DNA of 64,000 bases from G965279355 sp965279355 (GTDB lineage: Bacteria > Pseudomonadota > Alphaproteobacteria > CACIAM-22H2). Shown piece by piece: positions 1 through 7,987 of this stretch (position 1 is its first letter; each line of letters opens with the position of its first letter). The notes below the pieces were generated by a model. It was not told the origin of the DNA, searched no databases, and worked only from the letters and a program-made list of their open reading frames with translations. Location of the stretch: NCBI GenBank assembly GCA_965279355.1, contig OZ257155.1, positions 496,001 to 560,000 on the forward strand, written 5' to 3'. Position numbers and translations under genes: made by a program.

Positions 1-2
1 CG

Positions 3-953
3 ATCGGCCCCGGTCCCGGCCACGGCCGCCATTATCATGTGGCTGACGCTCCCGGGAATTTCCTGATCATGCAGGATTCAACCAAGCACTGGACCCTGCA
101 CGCCGTCTCGCCCAGTGACGAGGATATGAAGCGGCAATTCGAGGCCGTCGTCGGCGTGCCGGTGAAGTACGAGATGCTGACCTGCGCGCCCTGGCGCCAC
201 AATCTGATGCTCTCCGAGCGCTATGGAGAGGGTCGCGTTTTCCTTGCCGGCGATGCCGTTCACCTCGTCATCCCGACCGGCGGGCTTGGGATGAATTCGG
301 GTGTCGGTGATGCCGTCGACCTCGCGTGGAAACTCGCCGCCACGCTGCAGGGCTGGGGCGGACCGCATCTGCTGCGCTCTTACGAATTCGAGCGGCGGCA
401 GATCGGCGATCGTAACGTTGGCGCCTCTCGCTATGCGTCCATGGGCCGTCGCTCCTGGCGCAAGCTGTACAAGCCGGACATCCGCCAGAACGCGGAGACG
501 CGCGACACGCTCATTCGCGCCGCTGAGGTCGAACAGCGCAAAAGCAACGAAATGCTCGGCGCAGAGCTTGGCTATCGTTACATCGATTCACCGATCATCT
601 CCGACATTCCGGGTGGGCCTGAACATCGGTTCATGGAGTACACGCCCTCAACATGGCCGGGGGCACGCCTTCCGCATGTTTGGCTCGAAGACAGCACGGC
701 GATGCAGGATCGGATCGGCGAGGGCTACACCATCCTTCGACTGGGCCGTAGCACGGCCGACCTAAGGTCGCTCGAGAGGGAAATTTCCAAGTTCGGGGCG
801 CCGGTGGAGATGATCGATATACCCGATGCAACGGCGCGTGACGTCTATGGCTACGACATACTGCTGCTACGTCCTGATATGCATATCGTTTGGCGCGGCA
901 ATAGCCCACCAGAGGACGCAACCGTATTGGCCAAACTCACGACGGGGCACTAG
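3..953 (+). CDS. FAD-dependent aromatic monooxygenase, 3' part (5' end outside window)
   Basis: C-terminal part of a flavoprotein hydroxylase of the FAD_binding_3 / phenol hydroxylase-like family, which uses NAD(P)H and O2 to hydroxylate aromatic rings. The frame is open from base 3, so the N-terminal dinucleotide-binding domain lies outside the window. The family's second FAD motif is clear near base 250, 'GDAVHLVIPTGGLGMNSG', followed by 'DAVDLAWKLA' and 'YEFERRQIGDRN'. The last roughly 100 residues look like the thioredoxin-like C-terminal domain of this family, ending with the typical 'LLLRPDMHIVWRG'. It sits with an SDR and a Rieske oxygenase, suggesting an aromatic catabolic cluster. 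The substrate cannot be inferred. Confidence 0.85.
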   Translation: MGPGPGHGRHYHVADAPGNFLIMQDSTKHWTLHAVSPSDEDMKRQFEAVVGVPVKYEMLTCAPWRHNLMLSERYGEGRVFLAGDAVHLVIPTGGLGMNSGVGDAVDLAWKLAATLQGWGGPHLLRSYEFERRQIGDRNVGASRYASMGRRSWRKLYKPDIRQNAETRDTLIRAAEVEQRKSNEMLGAELGYRYIDSPIISDIPGGPEHRFMEYTPSTWPGARLPHVWLEDSTAMQDRIGEGYTILRLGRSTADLRSLEREISKFGAPVEMIDIPDATARDVYGYDILLLRPDMHIVWRGNSPPEDATVLAKLTTGH

Positions 954-1017
954 GGGATCTGCGTACAACCCAACCACACCAATCGCAAGAGCAACTCCCT
1001 TGCCTTGCCCCGACAAC

Positions 1018-1755
1018 TCAATGCATGACCGCGCCCCCATCGACGATCAGCGTCTGCCCCGTCATGAAGTCACTGGCTGGCGACGCGAGATAGATAAAGG
1101 TTCCGACGAGATCATCAGGTTTTTCCTCACGCTGGAAGCATCGCGAATCCACAGTCGCCTTTCTGTTCCTGGGCTGCAATTCGGTGACCGTGGCGCCGGG
1201 AGCAATGGCGTTCACGGAGATGCCAAACTCGCCCAACTCGCGCGCGAGGCCCTTGGTCATCGCGACCACTGCTCCCTTTGAGGAAATGTAATGCAGCAGC
1301 CAGGGCGTCCCTTTGAAAACCGCTCCCGAGGCAACGTTGATAATCTTGCCACTCTTCTGCTGTTTCATGAACGGTAACACGGCCCTTGCGCATTCGAACG
1401 GCCCGCGTGTGTTCACCATCATCACCTTATCCCATTCCGCCGAGGAGATTTCTTCGAAGCGCTGCGGCTTAATCGTCCCAAACAGAGCGGCGTTGTTCAC
1501 CAGCACGTCGATACGGCCGAATTCGCGGTTTGCCAACTCGGCCATCCTTGCCACTCCCCCCGAGTCAGTGACATCAGCGACCATACCGACTGCCTTCCCG
1601 CCAATTGAATTAATCTTATCCACGAGGTGACTTGGATCGGACAGATCGCAGATGACTAGTTGCGCGCCTTCCGCCGCCATGCCAAGCGCGACGACAGCGC
1701 CAATACCCTGCGCTGCGCCTGTGATGATGATGGATTTCGATTGCAGCTTCATCAT
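1018..1755 (-). CDS. SDR family NAD(P)-dependent oxidoreductase
   Basis: Classical short-chain dehydrogenase/reductase of 245 residues, the normal length. The cofactor motif TGAAQGIG is at residues 12-19, NNAA near residue 87, and the catalytic Ser plus Tyr-x3-Lys are in 'NVASGAV' and 'HYISSKGA'. An acidic residue at the end of the second strand ('VICDLSD') suggests NAD(H) rather than NADP(H). Two ATG codons are adjacent; GGGAG lies a few bases upstream of both, so the start could shift by one codon. The gene points away from the Rieske oxygenase and could act on a diol or alcohol made by the neighbouring oxygenases, but that is inference. The substrate is unknown. Confidence 0.85.
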   Translation of the reverse strand: MMKLQSKSIIITGAAQGIGAVVALGMAAEGAQLVICDLSDPSHLVDKINSIGGKAVGMVADVTDSGGVARMAELANREFGRIDVLVNNAALFGTIKPQRFEEISSAEWDKVMMVNTRGPFECARAVLPFMKQQKSGKIINVASGAVFKGTPWLLHYISSKGAVVAMTKGLARELGEFGISVNAIAPGATVTELQPRNRKATVDSRCFQREEKPDDLVGTFIYLASPASDFMTGQTLIVDGGAVMH

Positions 1756-1853
1756 TTACTCCCGGAGAACATCAGAATTTCTAAAGCTCGAAGTCACAAG
1801 AATAGCGCGAAACGGGTTGCCGCACAGCGTAGAGGAAAAATAAATAGATAGTT

Positions 1854-1880
1854 TTGACAGCTGAACACGTGATCTAGCAT
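1854..1880 (+). promoter_or_regulatory. possible sigma70-type promoter for the Rieske oxygenase
   Basis: A perfect -35 hexamer TTGACA is followed after 15 bases by TAGCAT, in the 170-base divergent gap between the SDR and the Rieske gene. The spacer is shorter than the preferred 16-18, so this is a weak call. It would give a leader of about 40 bases. The gap is visibly more AT-rich than the core regions. Confidence 0.3.
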
Positions 1881-1925
1881 GAACAAAACACCCGACATTC
1901 AAAGCCAGCAACGAGGGAACGCGCG

Positions 1926-2972
1926 ATGTTTATAAAAAACTCTTGGCAGGTCGCAGCATTTGCCCATGAGGTCGGACGGTCGCTTCTGGCGCGACAGCTC
2001 GCCGGGGTTCCCGTGATTTTATATCGTACTGAAGCGGGTAAGGCGGTGGCCCTAGAGGATCGTTGTGCCCACCGCTACGTCCCGCTGTCGCTCGGTAAGC
2101 TTATCGGCGACGTCGTGCAGTGCGGCTATCACGGCTTGTGCTATAATGCGGAAGGGCATTGCACAAAGGTCTGGGGACAGGAGCGCGTTCCTCCCGCCGC
2201 CAGCGTCCGCGCCTATCCCGTGGTCGAACGTTACGACTTCGTATGGATATGGCTTGGTGACCCGGCAAGTGCCGACGCCGAAATGGTACCAAATTTTTTC
2301 TGGATGACTGATCCCGGCTGGACAATCAGCGAGGGCTATCACCACCTGAACGCCCACTATCAGCTCATCATCGACAACCTCCTCGATCTATCGCACGAGT
2401 CCTTCGTGCACACAGAAACAATAGGCAATGATGCTGTCGCTGAATCTCCGCTAACAGTGAGCGTCAAGGACGGGCACGAGGTTCGCGCGCATCGCGACAT
2501 GCTCAATTGTCTGCCGCCACCGTTCTATGTAAAGGCAACCGGTTACACGTCGCGGATCGATCGCTGGCATACGTCCATATTTACCCCGCCCGGATTTATT
2601 GTCATCGAGAACGGCGCAATGCCGGCTGGCAGCAACAAGGAAGACGCCCGCGCCATAGGGAACACGCGTGAGCGGCGCGTTCTCAATCTCATCACGCCGG
2701 AAACTGAGACCTCCTCGCACTATTTTTGGGCGATCGCGCGCAGCTACGATCGCGACAATTCGGAGCTCACCGGCTACATCCGCGACCAGATCCGTATCAC
2801 TTTCGATCAGGACAAGGCGATTCTAGAAGCACAGCAACGCTCCATTAGTCAGATGCCCACAGCGCACTTCCCAGTGGTGCTCGGCACCGATGCAGGCGTC
2901 GTTCAGGGACGGCGCCTGATAGACGCCCACCTGAAGCAACTCGATGGGCGCGCACGGGCGTCCGATGTCTAG
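1926..2972 (+). CDS. Rieske [2Fe-2S] aromatic ring-hydroxylating oxygenase, alpha subunit
   Basis: Terminal oxygenase component of a Rieske non-haem iron oxygenase of the VanA / phthalate-oxygenase type, 348 residues and apparently complete. The N-terminal Rieske cluster has ligands Cys47, His49, Cys66 and His69 ('CAH' and 'CGYH'). The catalytic domain shows 'NLLDLSHESFVH', with His157 and His162 as mononuclear iron ligands and Asp154 as the bridging acid. Such enzymes hydroxylate or O-/N-demethylate aromatic substrates and need a reductase; no reductase or ferredoxin gene is visible here. The ATG follows a purine-rich stretch (ACGAGGGAACGCGCG). Downstream lies a fragment of a second Rieske oxygenase. 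The substrate is not inferable. Confidence 0.88.
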   Translation: MFIKNSWQVAAFAHEVGRSLLARQLAGVPVILYRTEAGKAVALEDRCAHRYVPLSLGKLIGDVVQCGYHGLCYNAEGHCTKVWGQERVPPAASVRAYPVVERYDFVWIWLGDPASADAEMVPNFFWMTDPGWTISEGYHHLNAHYQLIIDNLLDLSHESFVHTETIGNDAVAESPLTVSVKDGHEVRAHRDMLNCLPPPFYVKATGYTSRIDRWHTSIFTPPGFIVIENGAMPAGSNKEDARAIGNTRERRVLNLITPETETSSHYFWAIARSYDRDNSELTGYIRDQIRITFDQDKAILEAQQRSISQMPTAHFPVVLGTDAGVVQGRRLIDAHLKQLDGRARASDV

Positions 2973-3072
2973 TGCGTTATGTGCGACCAAGCAGGTGCGG
3001 TCCGCCACCAAGGACCTCAGCATGCGCGCCACGCCCTCGACGGAGGCTGCAACATAAGCGCCATTATCGAAA

Positions 3073-3552
3073 ATGGCATACTCAGTGCTCACCTACACGT
3101 ACCGCGCTGAAGGCGCCGATGTACCGCCGCACCTGCTGACACAAACCCCACCACATTACGACGTGCCGATCATGCTGCCGAACGGCGAGTTCAATCTCGA
3201 CATGATCGATGCGCACGACATCATGGCCTGGGTGACGCAGGGACCGACTGCCGATCGCACGCGCGAAACGCTCGGCAATAGCGACCGCGGCATTGTCACG
3301 TACCGCCGCATGCTGATGCGAGAGCTGGAGAAGGTGCAGAAGGGCGAAGACCCCATCGGAATTCTGCGCGACCCAGCGAAGAATGTATGCGTCGATCTGC
3401 CTCTAGAAAAAGGTAAGGACAAGTACAATGACGGGTTCGAAAGCTTCATCCGCCGGCAGCCGGTCTATCACTCGCCGATCGCCCGAGACCTCGTACGACT
3501 GTTCACGCCCAAGCGGGACGCCCGGGTGGAAACTCCCGTTCCGGCTAAATAA
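3073..3552 (+). pseudogene. orphan C-terminal fragment of a Rieske aromatic oxygenase alpha subunit
   Basis: A 159-residue frame resembling only the last third of phthalate-4,5-dioxygenase-type alpha subunits: 'MAWVTQGPTADRTRETLG', 'YRRMLMRELEKV' and 'RDPAKNVCVDLP' are typical of that tail. The Rieske domain and iron site are missing. The frame is closed by a TAA at 3055-3057, only 18 bases before the first ATG, so the 5' part is not hidden nearby. It most likely remains from a deletion or recombination between tandem oxygenase genes. Translation as a short protein is possible but no function would be expected. The complete Rieske gene just upstream has its own C-terminus, so this is not a simple frameshift of it. 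Confidence 0.7.
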
Positions 3553-3570
3553 CAAAGTAAGACTCTTGGA

Positions 3571-3777
3571 TTAACGGGCACTCGACAGATAATCGCGAGT
3601 ATCGAAATTTTGAAACGCTAGATTGGCCGTGTCGTTCAGCCACCGACGCCATGCGAAGAAGAGTCGTACAACTATGTATCTAGCTTGCGATGCAGCGTGC
3701 TTGCTCCGTTGAGAAAGCAACAAAGGGCCTGTTGCTGCAGAATGTGCCCGTGCATCCCATTCTTTCGGTTGTGGGTT
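3571..3777 (-). other. unassigned minus-strand open frame, no ATG; possible gene remnant
   Basis: The frame is open for 69 codons to a TAA. Its end reads like a real protein C-terminus ('FFAWRRWLNDTANLAFQ' then 'DTRDYLSSAR'). There is no ATG start, only a TTG inside. I do not recognise the family. It could be the tail of a gene lost during island decay, or chance. Confidence 0.2.
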
Positions 3778-3842
3778 TTATTGGGGGTTAGCTCCCAGTC
3801 TTAAATCTAACCCACTGATAAATATAATAAATTAAAGGGAAT

Positions 3843-3859
3843 TGGCGGAGGGGACGGGA
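3843..3859. repeat. near-copy of the tRNA-Ser 3' end (candidate attachment-site remnant)
   Basis: TGGCGGAGGGGACGGGA matches the first 17 bases of the tRNA-Ser gene as it lies on this strand (3942-3958) in 16 of 17 positions. In the tRNA these bases encode CCA, the discriminator base and the 3' acceptor strand. Duplication of a tRNA 3' end is the usual scar of integrase-mediated insertion. The copy lies on the island side of the tRNA. Confidence 0.5.
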
Positions 3860-3941
3860 AGCCGTCACTACCCTGCGCCACTGAACTGACGGCCCGTTTG
3901 CCCCGACGATCCAAAGATCGCCGAGGTAAACAGGTTAGTGA

Positions 3942-4033
3942 TGGCGGAGGGGACAGGATTCGAACCTGCGATACGGTTTAATCCGTATAACGGTTTAGCA
4001 AACCGCCGCCTTCAGCCACTCGGCCACCCCTCC
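3942..4033 (-). tRNA. tRNA-Ser (anticodon GCT)
   Basis: The complementary strand folds as a class II tRNA of 92 bases including an encoded CCA. The acceptor 5' strand GGAGGGG pairs with 3' CCCCTCC, the discriminator base is G as in serine tRNAs, and the T-loop is GGTTCGAATCC. The anticodon loop TTTGCTAAA gives anticodon GCT for AGC/AGU codons. The long variable arm typical of tRNA-Ser (about TTATACGGATTAAACCGTAT) is present. Its 3' end faces the accessory region, which fits use as an integration site. Confidence 0.95.
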
Positions 4034-4078
4034 GCCGGGAGTGGGTCTTCTTAATCACACGGCGTATGCCCGGGCGGT

Positions 4079-4105
4079 TCTATAGGTCGCCTCCCCCCCT
4101 GTCAA
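4079..4105 (-). promoter_or_regulatory. probable tRNA-Ser promoter
   Basis: On the minus strand TTGACA is followed after 15 bases by TATAGA (or after 17 by TAGAAC), about 45 bases upstream of the mature tRNA. The G-run directly after the -35 hexamer is unusual. The position and the perfect -35 make this the obvious tRNA promoter. Confidence 0.45.
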
Positions 4106-4297
4106 ACCGTGAACGTCTGCCTTTATTTGCTCACACTCCTTACGGGAGCCGGATGGGGTGCCCCACAACGCCCTGATTCCACATGATTAAAATTCCGCTG
4201 CATTTTACGCGTCGTTAACCATTGTGTCCTAGGTTGGTAGGGTCAGAGCCGCAGACCCAAGCTTTCAGAAGTAAAGCTCACCAAACAGGAGGCCAGA

Positions 4298-4522
4298 ATG
4301 TCCCTTAGCCGCCGCTCCATCCAGACCCTGCTCGACCTCGTCGAGAACAAGCTCTCCAACATGCAGGTCGTCGACCGCGAAGACTCCCGCGAACTCGCCG
4401 TCCTTGAATCCGCCCGACGCGAACTGTCATCGCTGGCCGGTCTCCGCCGCGCCGCTGCCGCCGAAGCCGCTGCCGTCGCCGAAGGCCGCTTCAGCCGCGA
4501 ACACAGCGCTGTCGCCGCCTGA
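4298..4522 (+). CDS. small unknown protein, 74 residues
   Basis: Not recognised as a known family. The start is well supported by AGGAGG eight bases before the ATG. The product is predicted to be mostly helical and charged, with an Ala-rich stretch around residues 52-61 ('AAAAEAAAVAEG') and no membrane segment or signal peptide. It lies between tRNA-Ser and the dCTP deaminase gene, 90 bases before the latter. It may be cotranscribed with that gene, but nothing links the functions. GC3 bias agrees with real coding. Confidence 0.65.
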   Translation: MSLSRRSIQTLLDLVENKLSNMQVVDREDSRELAVLESARRELSSLAGLRRAAAAEAAAVAEGRFSREHSAVAA

Positions 4523-4612
4523 TCTTTCGGGCGCGTCGCTCCTCGACGCGCTTCCCCCCTTCGAGTAGGTTCGCCGTCTGCGCCCTTTGCGCGGATTGCT
4601 CGAAGGTATTGA

Positions 4613-5776
4613 TTGGCCCAGCGACCAACCGAAGCCCTGTTTCCTGAGGAGGCGAAGCCCGCGACGTCTGCGCCGCGCTTCACCACCGGCATCCTGCCCT
4701 ATCAGGCCTATCAGGATTTCATCCGCTCCGGCCGCATCGTCGCCGATGAGCCCTTCACCGACGGCCAGATCCAGCCCGCCAGCATCGACCTTCGCCTCGG
4801 CGCCGTCGCATGGCGCGTCCAGGCCAGCTTTCTCCCCGGCAAGCAATCCGTCGCCGCCAAGATCGAGCAGCTCAAGATGCATGAGCTGGATCTCACCGAG
4901 GGTGCGGTGCTTGAGCGCGGCTGCATCTATATCGTCCCCCTGCTCGAACAGCTGAACCTGCCGGCCGATATCGCCGGTACCGCCAATCCCAAAAGCACCA
5001 CCGGCCGGCTGGATATCTTCACCCGCCTCATTCCTGACTACGCCGCGGAATTCGAGGAAGTGAAGAAAGGCTACAAGGGCAAACTCTATCTCGAGGTCAG
5101 CCCGCGTACCTTCAGCGTCCGCGTCCACAAGGGACTTGCCCTCAATCAGTTGCGTCTGCGGCGCGGCGATCCGCCGGCCTCCGATACAGCGCTTGAGATG
5201 CTCGATGCGTCCGAAGGCCTCATCTATTCCGGCGACGACCGCCAGAATGCGACGATCCGCAAGGGCCTGTGGCTCTCGATCGACCTCGACGGCGGCAAAG
5301 GCGGCCTGATCGGCTATCGCGCCAAACATCACACGCCGCTGATCGACATGGCCAAAATCGGCCACTACCCGGTGCCGGGTTACTGGGAGCCGATCCATCG
5401 CAACGACAGCAGCTCGCTCATTCTCAATCCCAGCGAGTTCTACATTCTCGTCTCAAAGGAAAAGGTCCGCGTGCCGGCCGGCTATGCCGCCGAGATGGTC
5501 CCCTACGATCCGTCGGTCGGCGAATTCCGCATCCACTATGCCGGGTTCTTCGATCCCGGTTTCGGCTACGGCGCGGCTGGCGAGATTGCCGGAACCCGCG
5601 CGGTGCTCGAGGTCCGCTCGCACGAGGTGCCGTTCCTGGTCGAGGACGGCCAGGTGGTTGGAAGGCTTATTTACGAGCGGCTGACCGAGCAGCCTGACCG
5701 GCTCTACGGCAGCGGCCTCGGCTCGCATTACCAGAAGCAGGGCCTGGCCCTCAGCAAGCACTTCAAGCGCGGCTAA
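4613..5776 (+). CDS. dcd: dCTP deaminase, long alphaproteobacterial form
   Basis: 2'-deoxycytidine 5'-triphosphate deaminase, which converts dCTP to dUTP in the pyrimidine nucleotide route to dTMP. At 387 residues it matches the long alphaproteobacterial DCD family (about 360-390), built from two dUTPase-like halves, rather than the roughly 190-residue E. coli enzyme. Recognisable segments include 'QIQPASIDLRLG' near residue 58, 'ADIAGTANPKSTTGR', and a second-half pair 'GYRAKHHTPLIDM' and 'GFFDPGFGYG'. The start is TTG: a stop lies directly upstream in frame, and AAGG is spaced about six bases before it. It is followed after about 75 bases by a transporter operon, with no functional link. 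Confidence 0.85.
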   Translation: MAQRPTEALFPEEAKPATSAPRFTTGILPYQAYQDFIRSGRIVADEPFTDGQIQPASIDLRLGAVAWRVQASFLPGKQSVAAKIEQLKMHELDLTEGAVLERGCIYIVPLLEQLNLPADIAGTANPKSTTGRLDIFTRLIPDYAAEFEEVKKGYKGKLYLEVSPRTFSVRVHKGLALNQLRLRRGDPPASDTALEMLDASEGLIYSGDDRQNATIRKGLWLSIDLDGGKGGLIGYRAKHHTPLIDMAKIGHYPVPGYWEPIHRNDSSSLILNPSEFYILVSKEKVRVPAGYAAEMVPYDPSVGEFRIHYAGFFDPGFGYGAAGEIAGTRAVLEVRSHEVPFLVEDGQVVGRLIYERLTEQPDRLYGSGLGSHYQKQGLALSKHFKRG

Positions 5777-5852
5777 GTCCCGAAAACCTCAAGTTTTTGT
5801 GGCGTTCGCACCTCGGCGGACTAGAATATCGCCGCGTTCGCAGTCGGGGGAT

Positions 5853-6359
5853 ATGCTTGATGCCGCAATTCGTCGATCAGTTTTCGTTCGGGCCTGGCGG
5901 GACGGCATGATCCGTTCGCATCAGGACGCTGCCGCCGGCTCGTTCATGATCGCCGTGGCGGCGATTGCGTTTTGGCAGGGCGCCAATCTCGATATCGGCA
6001 CCCTGCGGCATCTCGGCCCCGGCATGATGCCGTACATCCTGGCCGGCCTCACCGCCTTCTGCGGGCTTCTGCTGCTGATCGGCGCATTCACCAGCGACGG
6101 TCCGAAGCTCGAGCGCTGGACCATCCGCGGACCGGTCTGCATTCTCGGTGCCGCCATCATCTTCGGACTAACGATCCGCCCGCTCGGTCTGGTGATTGCC
6201 GGACCGCTGGCCATGCTGCTGGGCTGCTGCGCGACCCGCGAGACCCGTTGGCTAGAGACGATCATCTTCAGCATCGTGATGACCGCATTTTGCGTCGGCC
6301 TGTTCCGCTACATGCTGAACCTGCCGATCCCCATCGCACCCTGGCTGCTGGGGAACTAA
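5853..6359 (+). CDS. tctB: tripartite tricarboxylate transporter, small membrane subunit TctB
   Basis: Small integral subunit of a TTT-family secondary transporter; with TctA it forms the permease that takes up carboxylates delivered by the periplasmic TctC. It is about 168 residues with four predicted membrane helices ('FMIAVAAIAFW', 'MMPYILAGLTAFCGLLLLIG', 'GPVCILGAAIIFGL', and a C-terminal pair around residues 120-165). The ATG at 5853 follows a GGGGG run. A GTG at 5799 or an ATG at 5907 are alternatives, the latter beginning 'MIRSHQDAAAG' as in many family members. The tctA gene follows after four bases, so the two are translated from one message. Confidence 0.8.
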   Translation: MLDAAIRRSVFVRAWRDGMIRSHQDAAAGSFMIAVAAIAFWQGANLDIGTLRHLGPGMMPYILAGLTAFCGLLLLIGAFTSDGPKLERWTIRGPVCILGAAIIFGLTIRPLGLVIAGPLAMLLGCCATRETRWLETIIFSIVMTAFCVGLFRYMLNLPIPIAPWLLGN

Positions 6360-6363
6360 GCCC

Positions 6364-7866
6364 ATGGGCGATCTGATCGGCAATCTCGGCCTGGGCTTCA
6401 GCGTCGCGCTGTCGCTGCAGAACATCGGCTTCTGTTTCATCGGCTGTCTGGTCGGCACTCTGGTCGGGGTACTGCCCGGTGTCGGACCGATCGCCACGAT
6501 CGCGATGCTGCTGCCGCTGACCTTCAACATCGATCCGACCGGCGCGCTGATCATGCTGGCCGGCATCTATTACGGCGCGCAATACGGCGGATCGACCAGC
6601 GCCATTCTAGTGAACATTCCGGGCGAAGTGACGGCGGTTGTCACGACGCTCGACGGCCACCAGATGGCGCGCAACGGACAGGCGGGAATTGCGCTCGGCG
6701 TCGCGGCGCTCGGCTCGTTCTTCGCCGGCACGATCGCGACCCTGGTGATCGCGGCGCTCGGCGTCCCCCTCACCCGCCTCGCACTGCTGTTCGGACCCGC
6801 CGAATATTTCGCGCTGATGGTCATGGGTCTGACCCTGGCCGTCGTTCTGGCACGCGGCTCCGTGCTGAAAGCGATCAGCATGGTGGTCCTCGGCCTGCTG
6901 CTCGCCACGGTCGGCACAGATCTCGAAACGGGCGAGGAGCGCCTGACCCTGGGTCTGGATGATCTCACGGATGGCATCGATTTTGTCGTGCTCGCCATGG
7001 GCCTGTTCGGTTTCGCGGAGATCCTGCGCAATCTGGAGAACCCGGAGCAGCGCGATGTGGTGCGCGGCGTGATCGGCCGCCTGCTTCCGTCGCTGGACGA
7101 CATCAAGCGCTGCACCTTGCCGGTCATTCGCGGCACCGGCCTCGGTGCCATCCTCGGCATCCTGCCGGGCAACGGTGCGGTGCTCGGTCCGTTCGCGTCC
7201 TATTCGGTGGAAAAGAAGCTCGCCAAGGATCCCTCGCGTTTCGGCCGTGGCGCCATCGAAGGCGTCGCCGGGCCCGAAGCCGCCAACAACGCCGGCGCGC
7301 AGACCGCGTTCATCCCGCTCCTGACACTCGGCATTCCGCCGAACGCGGTGATGGCGCTCATGGTCGGCGCCATGACCATTCACGGCATCATCCCCGGGCC
7401 GCTGGTGATGAGCAAAAGCCCGACCCTGTTCTGGGGCATGATCGCCAGCATGTGGATCGGCAACCTGATGCTGCTGATCATCAATCTGCCGCTGATAGGC
7501 CTTTGGGTGCGGCTGCTGAAGGTTCCCTATCGGCTGATGTTCCCGGCGATCCTGCTGTTCTGCAGCATCGGCATCTACTCGGTCAGCAACGATCCGTCGG
7601 ATGTGCTGCTCACCGCCTTCTTCGGCTTTGTCGGCTACTCGCTCTACAAGTTCGGCTTCGAGCCGGCGCCAGTGCTGCTCGGTTTCGTGCTCGGGCGCCT
7701 GATGGAAGAGAAATTGCGGCAGGCGCTGGTGCTGGCGCGCGGCGACTTCATGACCTTCGTCCACCGGCCGGTGTCGGCCGTTCTCCTGACCATCGCTGTC
7801 GTGGTGCTGGTCGTCGCGATCCTGCCGTCGATCCGGCAGAAGCGCGAGCAGGCCTTTCAGGAATAG
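6364..7866 (+). CDS. tctA: tripartite tricarboxylate transporter permease TctA
   Basis: Large permease of a TTT transporter, 500 residues and full length, with about 11-12 hydrophobic segments. The family signatures are clear: 'GTLVGVLPGVGPIATIAM' near residue 35, 'IYYGAQYGGSTSAILVNIPG' near residue 70, and the repeated second-half motif 'GILPGNGAVLGPFASYSVEK'. It acts in the inner membrane with TctB and the periplasmic binding protein encoded downstream. The substrate is unknown; these systems carry citrate, other di-/tricarboxylates or aromatic acids. It stands in the order B-A-C. Confidence 0.93.
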   Translation: MGDLIGNLGLGFSVALSLQNIGFCFIGCLVGTLVGVLPGVGPIATIAMLLPLTFNIDPTGALIMLAGIYYGAQYGGSTSAILVNIPGEVTAVVTTLDGHQMARNGQAGIALGVAALGSFFAGTIATLVIAALGVPLTRLALLFGPAEYFALMVMGLTLAVVLARGSVLKAISMVVLGLLLATVGTDLETGEERLTLGLDDLTDGIDFVVLAMGLFGFAEILRNLENPEQRDVVRGVIGRLLPSLDDIKRCTLPVIRGTGLGAILGILPGNGAVLGPFASYSVEKKLAKDPSRFGRGAIEGVAGPEAANNAGAQTAFIPLLTLGIPPNAVMALMVGAMTIHGIIPGPLVMSKSPTLFWGMIASMWIGNLMLLIINLPLIGLWVRLLKVPYRLMFPAILLFCSIGIYSVSNDPSDVLLTAFFGFVGYSLYKFGFEPAPVLLGFVLGRLMEEKLRQALVLARGDFMTFVHRPVSAVLLTIAVVVLVVAILPSIRQKREQAFQE

Positions 7867-7987
7867 CCTGTTTTCAGAACCTGCCGGGGGCGGTATCCTG
7901 CCCACCATGCGAGGGCGGAGGCGGGAGCCGCCGGATAACTCGTTCAACACGCTGCCCGCCAAGCAGATGGAAACGCGGAGTATCTTG

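Larger units (their letters stand above)
3553..3941. other. gene-poor, AT-richer stretch between island genes and tRNA-Ser
   Basis: About 390 bases without a recognisable gene. Base composition is clearly lower in GC than the core, with an AT-rich run around 3800-3840. It contains a minus-strand open frame without ATG (3571-3777) and a near-copy of the tRNA-Ser 3' end (3843-3859). No transposase or integrase fragment could be recognised. It is best read as a decayed junction of a mobile or catabolic island. Confidence 0.6.

Noticed and set aside
2823..3092. 89-codon minus-strand frame across the end of the Rieske gene
   Set aside because: Mostly antisense to the intact Rieske gene; no ribosome site or family resemblance.
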